A DNA stretch of 64,000 bases from Pterois miles (GCA_947000775.1 CAMQGK010000650.1:942001-1006000); one strand, 5' to 3'. Shown: positions 38,000 to 48,850, counted from the stretch's first letter. Notes: a model not told the origin generated them from the sequence alone. Translations and numbers: made by a program.

Positions 38000-38865
38000 G
38001 CATTGCGGGAGAGAAGCTTAGCCTACAACTACGTGATGAGGAGAAGGTTAGGGTACACAACGTGGGCGCTGGTTGTGAAAATGACTCCTGCGTCAGTCTG
38101 AAACTAGCAATGACAAGTGTGCTGCTCTTTGCATTTGGTGTAAGATAGCGCCCACTGACTATCATGTATCCTCAGACAAAGTGCGTGGCAAGTGTCCTGA
38201 CTGGCTGGGAGCTACTGGCCATACTCTGCAGAGGTATGCAGTAACTTGTGAGTGCAGCAGCTGCCAAAATCATACAGCGATGCCATGTCAGTGGTGCAGT
38301 TGTGAAATTTTGAGAGTATTGCCGGGTCAATGCCAAACTTCTTAGAGGAGGTCTCCTCCTCCTCCTTTCCTGGAGGAGGTGGAAGCATTGAAACACTACT
38401 CCTGGAGAGGTTGTAAGGGCAGCAGAGAAAAGTTTATCCTACGACTACACTCGCACACACAGAGGGATGAGGAGAAGGTTAGGGTACACAACGTGGGCGC
38501 TGGGTGTGAAAATGATTCCTGCGTCAGTCTGAAACTAGCAATGACAAGTGTGCTGCTCTTTGCATTTGGTGTAAGATAGCGCCCACTGACTATCATGTAT
38601 CCTCAGACAAAGTGCGTGGCAAGTGTCCTGACTGGCTGGGAGCTCCCGGCCATACTCTGCAGAGTTTTGCCGTAACTTGTGAGTGCAGCAGCTGCCAAAA
38701 CCATACAGCTATGCTGTAACAGTGGTGCAGTTGTAAAATTTTGAGAGTCATGCCGGGTCAATGCCAAATTTCTTAGAGGAGGCCTCCTCCTCCTCCTTTT
38801 CCAGAGGAGGTGAAGGCATTGAAACACTACTCCTGGAGAGCTTGTCAGGGCAGCCATTCTGGAAG
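38000..38865. repeat. Two-copy tandem duplication with a 431-bp period
   Basis: The segment containing GATGAGGAGAAGGTTAGGGT at 38,035 recurs at 38,466, and similarity continues through ACTGACTATCATGTATCCTC and CTTAGAGGAGG...TCCTCCTCCTCC to about 38,860. The copies are very similar with scattered substitutions and a short length difference at their start. No coding function is evident; the open frames are short and not shared in a conserved way. Confidence 0.9.
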
Positions 38866-40008
38866 CTGGAGCTATTGTATTTTATGTTCAACTTTGCTTT
38901 GTTTGCACAAATAAGTAATAGTCTACAATAATGTAAATATAAAGTATATATACAGGACTTACTAAACTTATAGAATGGCTTTAAAGCTTTGAGCTCCTCA
39001 GTGTGGACAAAACCGATATGCTCACAGCACTAAGTTAGAAGTCATTTATCACTTCACCTTGAAGAGTACACAACCAAAACCTGACTCACTATAAAACTTC
39101 AGACTCATAATCAATTCATTTAGTTTAATCTAGAGTAGGTCATATCTGCTCTCCTGTGAGGCATTCCTCTTCCGTCCCCTCCATGCTGAATGGCTTTCTC
39201 AACTTCTGCATCATTTTTTATACCATTAAATTAACATTCTGGGATCAAAGTTACAGTTTTTTTTCTCCCCACGTCCAGAAGTTAGTTTAATTACAACATC
39301 AGAGATGTTAAAATATATTCATATCATATGGAATATCAAACCGCCTTGCCACATCAGTGCCCCACCTCTGATAGCTGATATTTGCAGTAAAGTTAAAAGC
39401 GTGGTCGTGTTTAGTAGGTGAAGGCATGACATCAGACTCTAACCACTGGTCTAATGAGATAATGAACTTGAAAAAAATCCTTCCAGGAAGAAGAATGAAG
39501 ATGATTCAGACGCAAAACGTTCAGTTCCAGTTTCCAGGAGTAAATGTCTAACAGTTTTTTTCCATCAGATGCACAACTGCACTTTCACACATTTTCGCTT
39601 TTCATTGCCACTTGTTTGTACTTTATTCTTTTTAGTTTCATGTAGGTATGCTGTTGCTCTGTAAAGCAGAGATGGTTCATAAATTTATTTAATTTGGTTA
39701 CACAAAGCTTTAACCCCACAGTGTGTGGTTCTGCTCTCAGAAACACAAAAGCTTAACCTCAGCCCAGACCTTTTCCAATGTAAACTTCACCATAATTTTG
39801 CTATAAGGGTGGCAGATTGTTCTGGAGAAGTCATTAGGCTCATTTTGGCACTGACAAATGACCTATTCCGCTGTGTAGGTGTGAGGATGTTTAGTCAAAA
39901 CCTTAATTTCTTTCCCATCATAGCCTTTAGCATCTTCTTATCCTCTAGCATTGGCTTTACTCCCTTTCTATTTTTTGAGGATATTATTTAGCCAAAATCA
40001 TATTACAC
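38866..40008. other. Intergenic DNA, nothing recognised
   Basis: AT-rich unique-looking sequence. A few short open frames have no family resemblance. Confidence 0.4.
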
Positions 40009-40010
40009 TA

Positions 40011-40436
40011 CACTGAACAAAATTATAAACAACACTTTTGTTTTTGGTTCCCATTTTTTATGCGCTCAAGTCAAACATCTAAGACTTTTTCTATGTACAC
40101 AAAAGGCCTATTTCTCTCAAATATTGACTCCTTCACATAGAGCTGATCATGTTGTTGATTGTGGCCTGTGGAATGTCGGTCCACTCCTCTTCAATGGCTG
40201 CGTGAAGTTGCTGGATATTGGCAGGAACTGGAAAACGCTGACGTATATGTTGGTCCAGAGCATCCCAAACATGCTCAGTGGGTGACATGTCTAGTGAGTA
40301 TGCAGGCCATGCAAGAACTGGGATGTTTTCAGCTTCCAGGAACTGAGTACAGATCCTGGAACATGGAGCCAAGCAGTATCATGCTGCAACATGAGGTGAC
40401 GGCGGTGGATGAATGGCACAACAACGGGCCTCAGGT
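40011..40436 (-). mobile_element. 3' half of a broken Tc1-like transposon
   Basis: The left end starts CACTGAACAAAATTATAAAC after a TA dinucleotide, the expected Tc1/mariner target. It is followed by a terminal region also found at 23,757. The minus strand encodes the transposase C-terminus (40,133-40,436): a segment reading RPVVVPFIHRRHLMLQHDTA, then after a frameshift near 40,360 the block RICTQFLEAENIPVLAWPAY, DMSPTEHVWDALD and a tail ending NNMISSM. The glutamate in TEHVW corresponds to the third acidic residue of the DDE catalytic triad. The N-terminal half and the other terminal repeat are absent; a SINE begins where the transposase stops. Confidence 0.88.
40133..40436 (-). pseudogene. 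Tc1-like transposase C-terminal fragment, frameshifted
   Basis: About 100 codons of the cut-and-paste transposase remain. Two of the usual catalytic landmarks can be seen: the second Asp region (LMLQHDTAW, normally QHDNARPH) and the Glu region (SPTEHVWD). A frameshift lies between them near 40,360. The DNA-binding N-terminus is missing, so it is non-functional. Confidence 0.85.
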
Positions 40437-40664
40437 TCTTGGACCAAGACCAACTGGTTGCTGGAGAGGTGCCAGTTTACCTCTTGGGCACTGCCGAGGT
40501 GCCCCTGAGCAAGACACCAAACCCCCAACTGCTCTGGGAGCAGCCCCCTCACTCTGACATCTCTCCATTGACATGTATATGTACTGTGTGAACAACAGAG
40601 TGTAAAACTGAATTTCCCCACTGTGGGACTAATAAAGGAATATCTTCTTCTTCTTCTTCTTCTT
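40437..40664 (+). mobile_element. 5'-truncated SINE, same family as at 13.0 and 44.4 kb
   Basis: It begins at GGACCAAGACCAACTGG, downstream of where the tRNA-like head should be, and carries the shared body (GAGGTGCCAGTTTACCTC), the end GGGACTAATAAAGG and a (TTC)n tail at about 40,646-40,663. Loss of the head is the usual result of incomplete reverse transcription. It abuts the interrupted Tc1 transposase. Confidence 0.85.
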
Positions 40665-40785
40665 GGCACATTATCTCTGCGCATCTCTGTTTGGGTTAAA
40701 ATAACTCTGGAAGTGGAACTTAGGTGCATAAGTTACATGACAAATTAACCAACTCTGATGTATGGTTTCACACGGGCCTTATGAA

Positions 40786-41240
40786 AGTCACAAAATCTAA
40801 TCTATTTGATTTGTGTACTTTGATACGATTTTCCCTTTTTTCTGATGCTCAGCATGACTTTCAATAAGGTAATTTTAGTGCACTTTCCTACAAATCACCA
40901 GCAATATGTGATGTGTCAATTTCCGCTCAAGTGATTGCTAAATAAAACTACTCACGTTTAGGAATAAAGTGACTTGGTTAGGTTTAGGCAACACTCCTGA
41001 GTGTCGCATGGGACACTCATGACACAAAATTTATCCTATTTCATTTGTGTACATTGACACGAGTTTCCTTTTTTTTCCCCATGATGCTCAGCACGAGTTC
41101 CAACAACATATTTTAGTGTGCTTATATACAAATGATCAACAACACATGACTGCTCCAGTGTTTTCAAAATAAAACTACTCAGGTTTAGGAATAGATCGAC
41201 TTGGTTAGATTGAGGCAACAAATCCACTTAGTTAGGTGTT
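40786..41240. repeat. Diverged two-copy direct repeat, about 234-bp period
   Basis: ATTTGTGTACTTTGATACGA at about 40,809 and ATTTGTGTACATTGACACGA at about 41,043 head two related units. Each contains GATGCTCAGCA, an ATATTTTAGTG-type segment and AATAAAACTACTCA(C/G)GTTTAGG, and ends in GACTTGGTTAG. The copies have clearly diverged. A related stretch (TGGTTTCACA...) appears near 40,760 and again near 41,835, so this is probably part of an interspersed repeat family. Confidence 0.7.
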
Positions 41241-42004
41241 GAAGGTCAGAAAAGTCATCTTGGGCCAGCCTAATTCTCCTCTCCAACAGTTTTATCGTAT
41301 CAAAAATTTGTTAAAGTCTTCAAAAATGGGTTCAAAAAATTCCTCTGGAGATTGTTCAGGTTGTGTTCATTTTGTCACCAAAGTAAACAATGAGCGGTCA
41401 GCTCCAGAGCAGAACACTGAAATCTTACATGCAAAACACACTTTATATGCTCCCCTCTGGGTGTAAACAGTGTCTTTTTACCATTTTCCTCCAATCACCT
41501 TTCTGACATGACCATGTTTCGGACAGCTCTGCCCCTCTGTTTCGTTGCCAAATTCTAATTCGCATTTTGTGCCTCCACCGAAAATCTGTGATCTGTTGGT
41601 TTTAAAGGCAGGTGCCAAGTTGCCTCTCACTTCAGACAGAAAATAAGTGCTCGGGGTTCAAAAAAGGGATGTAAGTATCAATGAAACAGCATCGCAACCT
41701 TTATGATGCTTTTTTTTTTGTAGCTGTGAGCTGACTCTCCGTCAACAGAAATGAACCACTTGCAGTGCCAGTGAGGTACAGGGTGGATGTGTTGTAACAG
41801 AAGTTACGTGACGTATAAATCGACTCTGACTTGTGGTTTCACAGGAGCCATAAACACCAGTCTCTTGGGTGAAAGTCTTCTGTTTTTTGACCCACCAATC
41901 TACCCAAACTTCCTCCCTATGTGGCGTTCGCTGCTCTCCTTCTTCCTGATCACAATTGTGTAGTGTACAAATGCACACTAATCAATACATTCATAGACTA
42001 CTTA
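41241..42004. other. Intergenic DNA with possible old repeat debris
   Basis: Apart from the stretch near 41,800-41,850 that resembles the flank of the 234-bp repeat, nothing is recognised. Confidence 0.4.
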
Positions 42005-42005
42005 G

Positions 42006-43102
42006 CCCAAGGGGTGGGCAAAATTTTTGAATCACAGGCCACAATGGGTTCTAAAATTTGATAGAGCAGCCGGGCCAGGAGCAGAAGGATGGAGTGTTTG
42101 TGTGAACTAATATAAATGACATGTAAAAAGCCATTACATAAAGGGTTTTGGCCTTTAACAGGTAGTAAAGCATGAATATGCACGGCTTATCTTATTATTA
42201 TTTTCCAAATGCATTTTTTTTTCATAACACAGTAACAAAACCGTGGCTTTTCAGTGGGAACAGTGTTGTTGGGGTTAGTTTTGTTGTGGCAGTTTTCAGG
42301 ATAGATGTGAGGTGTTGGTCAGTTAACCTGGCTCTGTGATGGGATTCGTTGATGTTCATGAACATCTGCTGACACACGTAGGTCGAGCCAAACAACGCCG
42401 CCATCTTCTGTGCCGTCCTTCGTTAAGTGAAGCATAAAAGTCATTTAGTTTAAGAGAGTTGAACTTCTCCTTTAAGACGGAGTCATACTGAAGATCGATC
42501 AATTCCAGTTGCAGCTCCTGCCGTGCTTTATCAGGGTATTGTGACAGGGGACAGGACACCAAATGAAGTGACTTGTCAATTTTTTCAAAATCAGAGAACC
42601 GACAGCAGTTTTGGGTGGTCTCTTTCTGCATGGCTAGAGTGGGGAAATGAGTGAAAGATGTGTTTGAAATTTGTCTGGAGAATAAAGCCAGCTTGGTTTT
42701 GAAGGCTCACACTTGTGTACATGTCGTGCACAACCAGACCTTTCCTTCCCCTGTAGCTTCACGTTCATCTCATTCATGTGTGAAAATATGTCCACAGCAA
42801 ATGCAAAGTCGCAAAACCAGTTCATGACGCTCAGCTCAGGGAAATCGGATTTCCCCATTAACTCCAAAAATGAGCTAAGTTGAGCAAGTTCCGAATTGTC
42901 TTGAATGACGCAATAATACACCACACTCCAACAAAAGTCAATGTGTCTGGAGTGCGTCAACTATTGGGGAAGCACGGGCATTGCAAGAAAAAGGCAAAAT
43001 GAATGAAGTTTTTACTATAATTTGGACAAGTTCAGCAGGCCGGATTAAAAAGTTTAACGGGCCGTATATAGCACACGGGCTGTAATTTGCCCATGCCTGA
43101 CC
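42006..43102 (-). mobile_element. Decayed hAT (Charlie/ZBED-like) transposon with both ends
   Basis: The outer ends GGGGTGGGCAAAATTT (about 42,010) and AATTTGCCCATGCCTGA (about 43,085) are imperfect inverted repeats of the hAT type. Between them the minus strand encodes, in pieces, the C-terminal half of a transposase of the GTF2IRD2/ZBED-like group. These pieces are NWFCDFAFAVDIFSHMNEMN (about 42,820), FEKIDKSLHLVSCPLSQYPD (about 42,570), KEKFNSLKLNDFYASLNE (about 42,450), and FGSTYVCQQMF with SHHRARLTDQHL (about 42,330-42,390), the dimerisation region. At least two frameshifts split the frame, and the N-terminal half is absent. A target-site duplication is not convincing. Confidence 0.8.
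42222..42960 (-). pseudogene. hAT transposase C-terminal half, frameshifted
   Basis: Three overlapping or adjacent minus-strand frames (42,634-42,960, 42,356-42,631, 42,222-42,404) together match the C-terminal half of hAT transposases. The last includes the dimerisation motif block LFGSTYVCQQMF, equivalent to the family's FGSTYLCEQLF. The breaks make a continuous protein impossible, and the zinc-finger and early catalytic parts are missing. Confidence 0.8.
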
Positions 43103-44408
43103 TAGACTCACCTTATCTGTGTGAACCAAAGTTGATCGGTGAGTAGATATTAATGATTCATGAGGAGGAGACAACAGTTGTGAAAAGTTGTGAGTGGAAG
43201 CTTTAACATCAATAGTAGAGATAAAGTCTTTATGTTATGATGCTCAAACTTTGCTGCTTTACTCAATGATTAAGATTACGACCTTACAGACCCGATAGAG
43301 TGATCAGATCACACCTCACCTTGCTGCATTCACAAATTAACAACCTCTTCTTGTGAAGAAGATCAAAGCACAGTCCGAGACAAGAATATATACGTAAGTA
43401 GGAGTAAGAAGTTAATTTTTTTCTCATCTTGTGTATTTGGGAAAGTCTGTGGTCAACTACTGTACGTCACAAAATCATTTATTTTTCCACTGATACCACA
43501 ATCCATCAGGTTGCCCATCTGATCAACTTTAAACGACCCCCACATCTCTGTGTGTGCGAGTGTGTCTTTCTCGCCTACAGTCTCTCCACCATCATCCATT
43601 TCCTCTACTTTTGATCTACTGTGGGAGGTGAAGTTGGAACACAGTATAGCTACCAATATCACTGGTCTGTCTTTCCACTGTGACACATAAACATCCTCTT
43701 CATGACAGCAGATCTCCCACCACACAGGTCAGCTGACTTCCTGTGTTAACTGTCTTGTGCTTCGGCAGGTAAACAAATTGTCCATTCATATGCTATCTTC
43801 CCACACGGCTGGCTCAGTCTCAGATGACAGACCACGCAATGATGCGTCTTTGTCCGAGTCACCTTACACGGCCACATCGGCCTTCAGTCAAGTGCTAACA
43901 GCCATTGAAACAGCCAGATACTCCTAAGTAATGTTTCATAAGTCAATTCAAGGGCAAATTTAATCTGAGCCAGAGGTTCAGCCGGACCTCCGACAAAAAC
44001 CTGCCTTTTAATATCTTGTGGGGGCCAGTCCAAAACTAATAGAGCCCTAGGAACTCAGTCCTCATTCATGAACTGACAGGAAAAGTGTCATGGAAAAACA
44101 ACACATTTACAAACAGCCTCTACTTAAATGCTGAACTTAAGTGACTCTCTCTTTCACACTAGCGTCCTTTTCCTTGATGAGAGGATTTCGCAAGATGTCC
44201 AAGGCACAGAAGCAATGACATCAGTGTTATGAAATGGAAAATTTTCAGATGAGGAATGGCCCTTTCTATGTCAATCCAATCCTATTGCTTGCAATATTTC
44301 CGAGCGCATTACTTTCACTTGCTGTTCGCCTTCCGTGGTGATGAAATGGCATAGTCACTTAAGTTGAAGTTCCATGATACAACAGGCAGTTATTGGTGTT
44401 AGATGATC
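43103..44408. other. Intergenic DNA, no supported gene
   Basis: Unique-looking sequence. Around 43,600-43,750 the minus strand contains GSQLTCVVGD and SDIGSYTV, faintly reminiscent of an immunoglobulin-domain exon, but a stop lies between them and no splice-bounded exon is apparent. I do not call a gene. Confidence 0.35.
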
Positions 44409-44409
44409 A

Positions 44410-44704
44410 GGGCGGCAGTAGTTCAGTCCGTAAGGACTTGGGTTAGGATGCGGAGGACCCGGGTTCAAGTCCCCCATGGACCAAGACCAACTGGTTGCTT
44501 GAGAGGTGCCAGTTTACCTCTTGGGCACTGCCGAGGTGCCCCTGAGCAAGGCACCAAACCCCCAACTGCTCTGGGCGCTTGTCAGGAGCAGCCCCCTCAC
44601 TCTGACATCTCTCCATTGACATGTATATGTACTGTGTGAAAAGTGTAAAACTGAATTTCCCCACTGTGGGACTAATAAAGGAATATCTTTCTTTCTTTTC
44701 TTTC
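44410..44704 (+). mobile_element. Full-length tRNA-derived SINE
   Basis: The head GGGCGGCAGTAGTTCAGTCC supplies an A box and CCGGGTTCAAGTCCC a B box about 40 bp later. The body follows: GAGGTGCCAGTTTACCTC, a CTGGGCGCTTGTCAGGAGCA segment absent from the 40.4-kb copy, and GGGACTAATAAAGG. The tail is CTTT-rich. It is the most complete family member in the window. It gives short reading frames on both strands that are not genes. Confidence 0.92.
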
Positions 44705-44788
44705 AGAGCTACTATCAGCGGCCATCACGAGGGCCGAACCTGGCCCGGGAGGTCTCAGACAAACCACATAATTTTACTTACGAAGCTA

Positions 44789-44811
44789 AAAAAAAAAAAA
44801 AAAAAAAAAAA
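44789..44811. repeat. Poly(A) tract, about 23 bp
   Basis: A pure A run just downstream of the SINE. It is preceded by non-repeat DNA, so it could mark the tail of another, unrecognised retroposed sequence at 44,705-44,788. Confidence 0.8.
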
Positions 44812-44925
44812 AGCTTTTGGTTTGAAATGCTTGCTTCTTCCTGTCACACTTGACACTGATGTAACCTGACGTGAGTGATGTTTGAAGTAGTGTCACCTGC
44901 TGAGGCGGCATGTTTATAATAAGTC

Positions 44926-45156
44926 ATGGACGGAACTGTTTTTTTTGCGGAGGTTGGCAGTAAAGCTGTGTGCTTAGTCTGCAACAAACATGTCGCTGTA
45001 TTCAAAGAATTCAACTTGAACCGTCACTTTGAGACAAAACATACAGAAAAATACAGAAAGCTGTCTGGAGATGAGAAGGAGAGGACAGCCGAGGGGCTGC
45101 TAGCTAAGATACTAAAGCAGAGAGGACTTTTTACAAAGCTGCATGCAACCAGATAA
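44926..45156 (+). pseudogene. N-terminal fragment of a hAT (GTF2IRD2/ZBED-like) transposase
   Basis: A 76-codon frame starts MDGTVFFAEVGSKAVCLVCN and carries a BED-type zinc finger: Cys-x2-Cys in CLVCN and a histidine pair in LNRHFETKH. An EKYRKL...EKERTAEGLL helix and an LFTK segment follow, as at the N-terminus of GTF2IRD2/ZBED-type hAT proteins. The finger would bind DNA. The open frame ends after about 76 codons, where the family continues for several hundred residues, so it is a fragment. It lies in opposite orientation to the C-terminal hAT relic at 42.2-43.0 kb. Confidence 0.7.
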
Positions 45157-45566
45157 GGAAATGTAAATGTTTATGGTAAGTTACATGCAAGTGTTACAAG
45201 GACAACATCTGAAAGCGTCTTGGAGGTTTAGGCTATACTCAAGAATAGGTTTGATTTTGTATGTCCATCTGATTTTAGGTGCTTCAAAATCTGCGTACTT
45301 GCCAATTCTGCAGTTGGAAAACATCTGGCAGGAGGCTGGCACGCTGAGTGGCCTGATTCATCTGTATTTGGGGCTTTTCAGATAAACTCGATGAAAAGAG
45401 CCCCATAGAGAATATACGTAGGTGAAAGTGTACATTTCTCATTTACTCACTGTGACTGTGCTACAGTGTAAAACCTTGTGGTCTTGGCGAAGCTTCAGTA
45501 ATGTCATCCAGACTTAGTCTTCCTTAGTCTTGCTGGGCACATATTCTTGCTTATTAATGTAATCAG
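45157..45566. other. Intergenic DNA, possibly further decayed hAT interior
   Basis: No convincing continuation of the hAT frame. Otherwise unremarkable. Confidence 0.35.
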
Positions 45567-45567
45567 T

Positions 45568-46138
45568 AGAGCTGCTCAATTATGGCAAAAAACATAATCA
45601 CAATTATTTTGGTGAAGATTATGATCATGATCATTATTTAACACCTGACACATTGAAAACATCACACATTTAGAAAGAAGACTTTGTAGACTTTTTAATT
45701 TGACATTTTAAAGTTAAATGCATCAATCTAATACACTGGGTGTAATTAAGAAGTTGGATCTGTGAAGAACTTTGTGCTCTGGAGAACAATTTAATCATAA
45801 ACATATAGGTTGTATTGATATTAATTGGGTTTGCCAATATTGGGTGGGTTTGCCAGCATTGCCACACTGAGGACTGCAAGCGCTAAGCGATGGGTGCTGT
45901 AAAGCGCCACTTTCATCCCAGGCCTTCTTGAGCAGGCCTAGAGCCAGTCATAGCTCACCACTATGTAGGAAATACACTCAGCAAAGGCCAAACAGTGGCG
46001 GGGAGACTTTCCATGAGGGGGTCCTTCCACACCGAACGGCTGTTCCTGAACTCCTGCTGGGTTTATAACAAGACAAAATTTTTCATAATTGTTGGAAGCC
46101 AAAATTGTTATTGAAATTTGATTAACTGCATAGCTCCC
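45568..46138. mobile_element. MITE-like element with long imperfect inverted ends
   Basis: The left end GAGCTGCTCAATTATGGC with CATAATCACAATTATTTTGG and the right end CCAAAATTGTTATTGAAATT with TGATTAACTGCATAGCTC are imperfect inverted repeats. They resemble the common fish repeat that begins GGCTGCACAATTAATCG. The interior has no transposase; it contains a GC-richer block near 45,890-46,060. Exact boundaries and target-site duplication are not certain. Confidence 0.55.
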
Positions 46139-46199
46139 GTAGTCACTGTTATGTACTGTATCCATGTATTTGACCTGAGGTGATTCCTGCAGGTCTGAT

Positions 46200-47470
46200 G
46201 ATTCAGCATCTCAAGTTTAGGGGGTGTAGAGTATTCACTATTTTTAAAGACAGGATTGATTTTTGTTTCACAGAAAACAAACCTCGGATTGAAGAGGAAC
46301 AATGTAGATTTCGTTCTGGCCATGGAACAATGGACCAGCTCTTCACTCTCGCAAGGACCCTGGAGTGGGCCTGGGAATACACCCATCCAGTCTACATGTG
46401 TGGCGTACGATCAGGTCCCCCGGGGGATACTGTGGGAGATGCTGCAGGAGTATGGGTTGAGGGGGTCACTTCTCAGGGCCATCAAATCTCTATACAACCA
46501 AGGCGAGAGCTGTGTCCGGGTTCTAGGCAGTAAGTCAGACTCGTTTCCGGTGGGGGGTGGCCTCCAGAGTTGCGCCTTGTCACCAATCCAGTTCAAGATA
46601 TCGAGGCATAGTCGGGGGGAGGAGGGTTTGCAGATCGGTGTGCTGAGGATCTCATTGCTGCTTTTTGCAGATGATGTGGTCCTGCTGGCATCATCAGTCT
46701 GCGACCTCCAGCAACCACTGGATTGGTTCGCAGCCGAGTGTAAAGTGGCTGGGATGAGGATCACCACCTCTAAATCGGAGGCCATGGTTCTCACCAGAAA
46801 ACCGATGGATTGTATATTCCGGGGAGGGAATGAATCTTTACCCCAAATGAGGGAGTTCAAGTACCTCGGGGTCTTGTTCGCGAGTGAGGAGACAATGGTA
46901 CGCGAGATTGGCCGGAGAATCGGAGCAGCCGGGGTGGTACTGCAGTCGCTTTAACCGCAACGTTGTGAGAGAGAGAGTTGAGCCGGAAGGCAAAGCTCTC
47001 GATCTACCGGTCAATCTTTGTTCCTACTCTCACCTACTCTCACCTATGGTCATGAGGGCTGGGTCATGACCAAAAGAACTAGATTGCAGGTACAAGCAGC
47101 CAAAATGGGTTTTCTCAGGAGGGTGGCTGGCGTCTTAGAGATGAGGTGAGAAGCTCAGCCATCTGTGAGGGACTCAGAGTAGAGCCGCTGTTCTTTTGCG
47201 TTGAAAGGAGCCAGTTGAGGTGCTTCGGGCATCTGGTAAGGATGCCTCCTGGGCGCCTCCCTAGGGAGGTGTTCCAGGCACGACCAGCTGGGAGGAGGCC
47301 CCGGGAAAGACCCAGGACTAGGTGGAGAGATTATATCTCCACACTGGCCTGGGAACGCCTCGGGTTCCCCCAGTCAGAGCTGGTTTATGTGGCCTGGGAA
47401 AGGGAAGTTTGGAGTCCCTGCTGGAGCTCAGACAAACTGTTGAAGATGAGTGAGTGCGAGGATGAGTGAG
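46200..47470 (+). mobile_element. 5'-truncated LINE: reverse transcriptase C-terminal half and 3' end
   Basis: This is the same LINE family as the deleted copy at 33.9-35.1 kb, in the opposite orientation. It starts within the reverse transcriptase and runs to the shared 3' end, with a tail of GATGAGTGAGTGCGAGGATG-type repeats at 47,445-47,470. Frameshifts, small deletions and stops make it a dead copy. Together with the other copy it covers the endonuclease and the reverse-transcriptase C-terminus, leaving the region between them unrepresented. Confidence 0.88.
46256..47468 (+). pseudogene. Broken LINE reverse transcriptase reading frame
   Basis: Blocks in order are EEEQCRFRSGHGTMDQLFTL (about 46,295), VPRGILWEMLQEYG (about 46,415), SLYNQGESCVRVLGSKSDSF, LLLFADDVVLLASS (about 46,660-46,700, with the catalytic Asp pair), STSKSEAMVL-like TTSKSEAMVLTRK, EFKYLGVLF, then after frame shifts ERSQLRCFGHLVRMPPGRLP and REVFQARPAGRRPRERPRTR. 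The usual stretch around the first catalytic Asp (a DLEKAYD-like motif) has lost about six codons near 46,405, and frames change there, near 46,955 and near 47,150. Reverse transcriptase copies the LINE RNA at the target site; this copy cannot. Confidence 0.87.
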
Positions 47471-48690
47471 AAAAGAGAATATGTATGGGGGGAGTCCCAC
47501 AAGCTCTTTAGGGGCTTCTTCACACCACCTCCCACCTGTGTCTGCAAAAACGTTATACTTCAGTTTCTTTACATTGTGGAGTCTGAACTTGTAACTTTTA
47601 CTCATCAGATCAACACATATTTCAACTTAAAATCAGTATTTAGTTGAGTGAATTACAGTCAATGATGCAAACAACAGCATGTGACATTTGGGAAGGAAGG
47701 TTTGTTTCCTGTCAGATTAAATATATGGGTCAGAGAAACTGCTTTCAAAACAGTTTTCAAAGTATGTTGTATAGGGACAGGGGGTGGCAGGCAGGTAACA
47801 TACCCTTACTGTTTCTAACCATATTTGTAGTAGATGGACCAAAAAATGTTTACTGTAGCAGAAAGACTCCAGATCATTGAAACATGAGCCTCAATACACT
47901 TCATCAACATACCAGGTTGCCCCGACAGCTTAGTTTTAAGTATTTCTGTATAATATTAAATAGTCAAAGAATCAAAGTGGAAAAAAACAAAACAAATTAA
48001 CAGTCAAAAACACAGCTGCTCTGTTTCAGTAGGACTGTGGTTTGGACAGATCTGATTGACAGTTTAGGTAAAACAAGCAGACAACCCCTACAACAGTCAT
48101 CTTATTTTTGTGTGTAGCTAAACTTGATAAGTAAGGGCCAAAACACAAACACAGAAATCCTTCATTCATTTAAATATACCATAAAGCAGGGGATGCTTTA
48201 GGGCGTGGCTACCTTGTGCTTAACAGGTCGCTATCACACCATTGTCCAATCAACGAGTTGATGCCCAAAGGGATGTGCCCCAAACATTTCTGGCAGTAAT
48301 TTTAACACTAATTCATTTTTTTCTGGAATAAAGAGAATCTGATGATGCTGAAGACCGTCAAGACACTTCAGGATGTCTTGCTGACACCTGCCTCACCCAT
48401 TTGTTTAAGTAGGTCACCATTGACTGAATCGAAACAAGACCGGGCAAGTCTGGGAGAGCTGAAACACAGGTCACAGTTTGTCACGCTCACGTTGAAAATG
48501 ATCAGATTTCAACATAAACAAGGATCAAATTTTGAGGTGCCTGTCATATCCCTTCTCAATACTGAAGGCATCAGATTGACCTAGGCTGACAGCAGAGGGC
48601 TAGCTCCGGTTCTGAAAAGTAAAGCGAATGCTGAAGTGCCTTTAACTTGCATTCTTTCTAATATCCAACAGGGGGCAACTCCTCTGGTTG
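47471..48690. other. Intergenic DNA, nothing recognised
   Basis: AT-rich unique-looking DNA with chance open frames up to about 80 codons. Confidence 0.4.
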
Positions 48691-48704
48691 CAAAAAGAAG
48701 TCTT

Positions 48705-48850
48705 TCCATATTCCATATCTATATTCCATATAGAATATTTATCACTGAATTACAAGAAAACATGCTATATTGTGATATACTGTATATTGTTGTCAAGATA
48801 TAAAATGACCTATATCGTGATAGAAGATTTTGGCCATATTGCCCAGCCTT
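48705..48850. repeat. Fragment of a small interspersed repeat ending GCCATATTGCCCAGCC
   Basis: ATATTGTGATATACTGTATA, CTATATCGTGATAG and the terminal GGCCATATTGCCCAGCC match the end of a common teleost MITE-like repeat (reverse complement GGGCTGGGCAATATGG). Only one end is clear. Confidence 0.5.

Noticed and set aside
43453..43760. Possible immunoglobulin-domain exon on the minus strand
   Set aside because: Only faint motifs (SQLTCVVGD, SDIGSYTV), an internal stop in that frame, and no convincing splice sites or disulfide partner.
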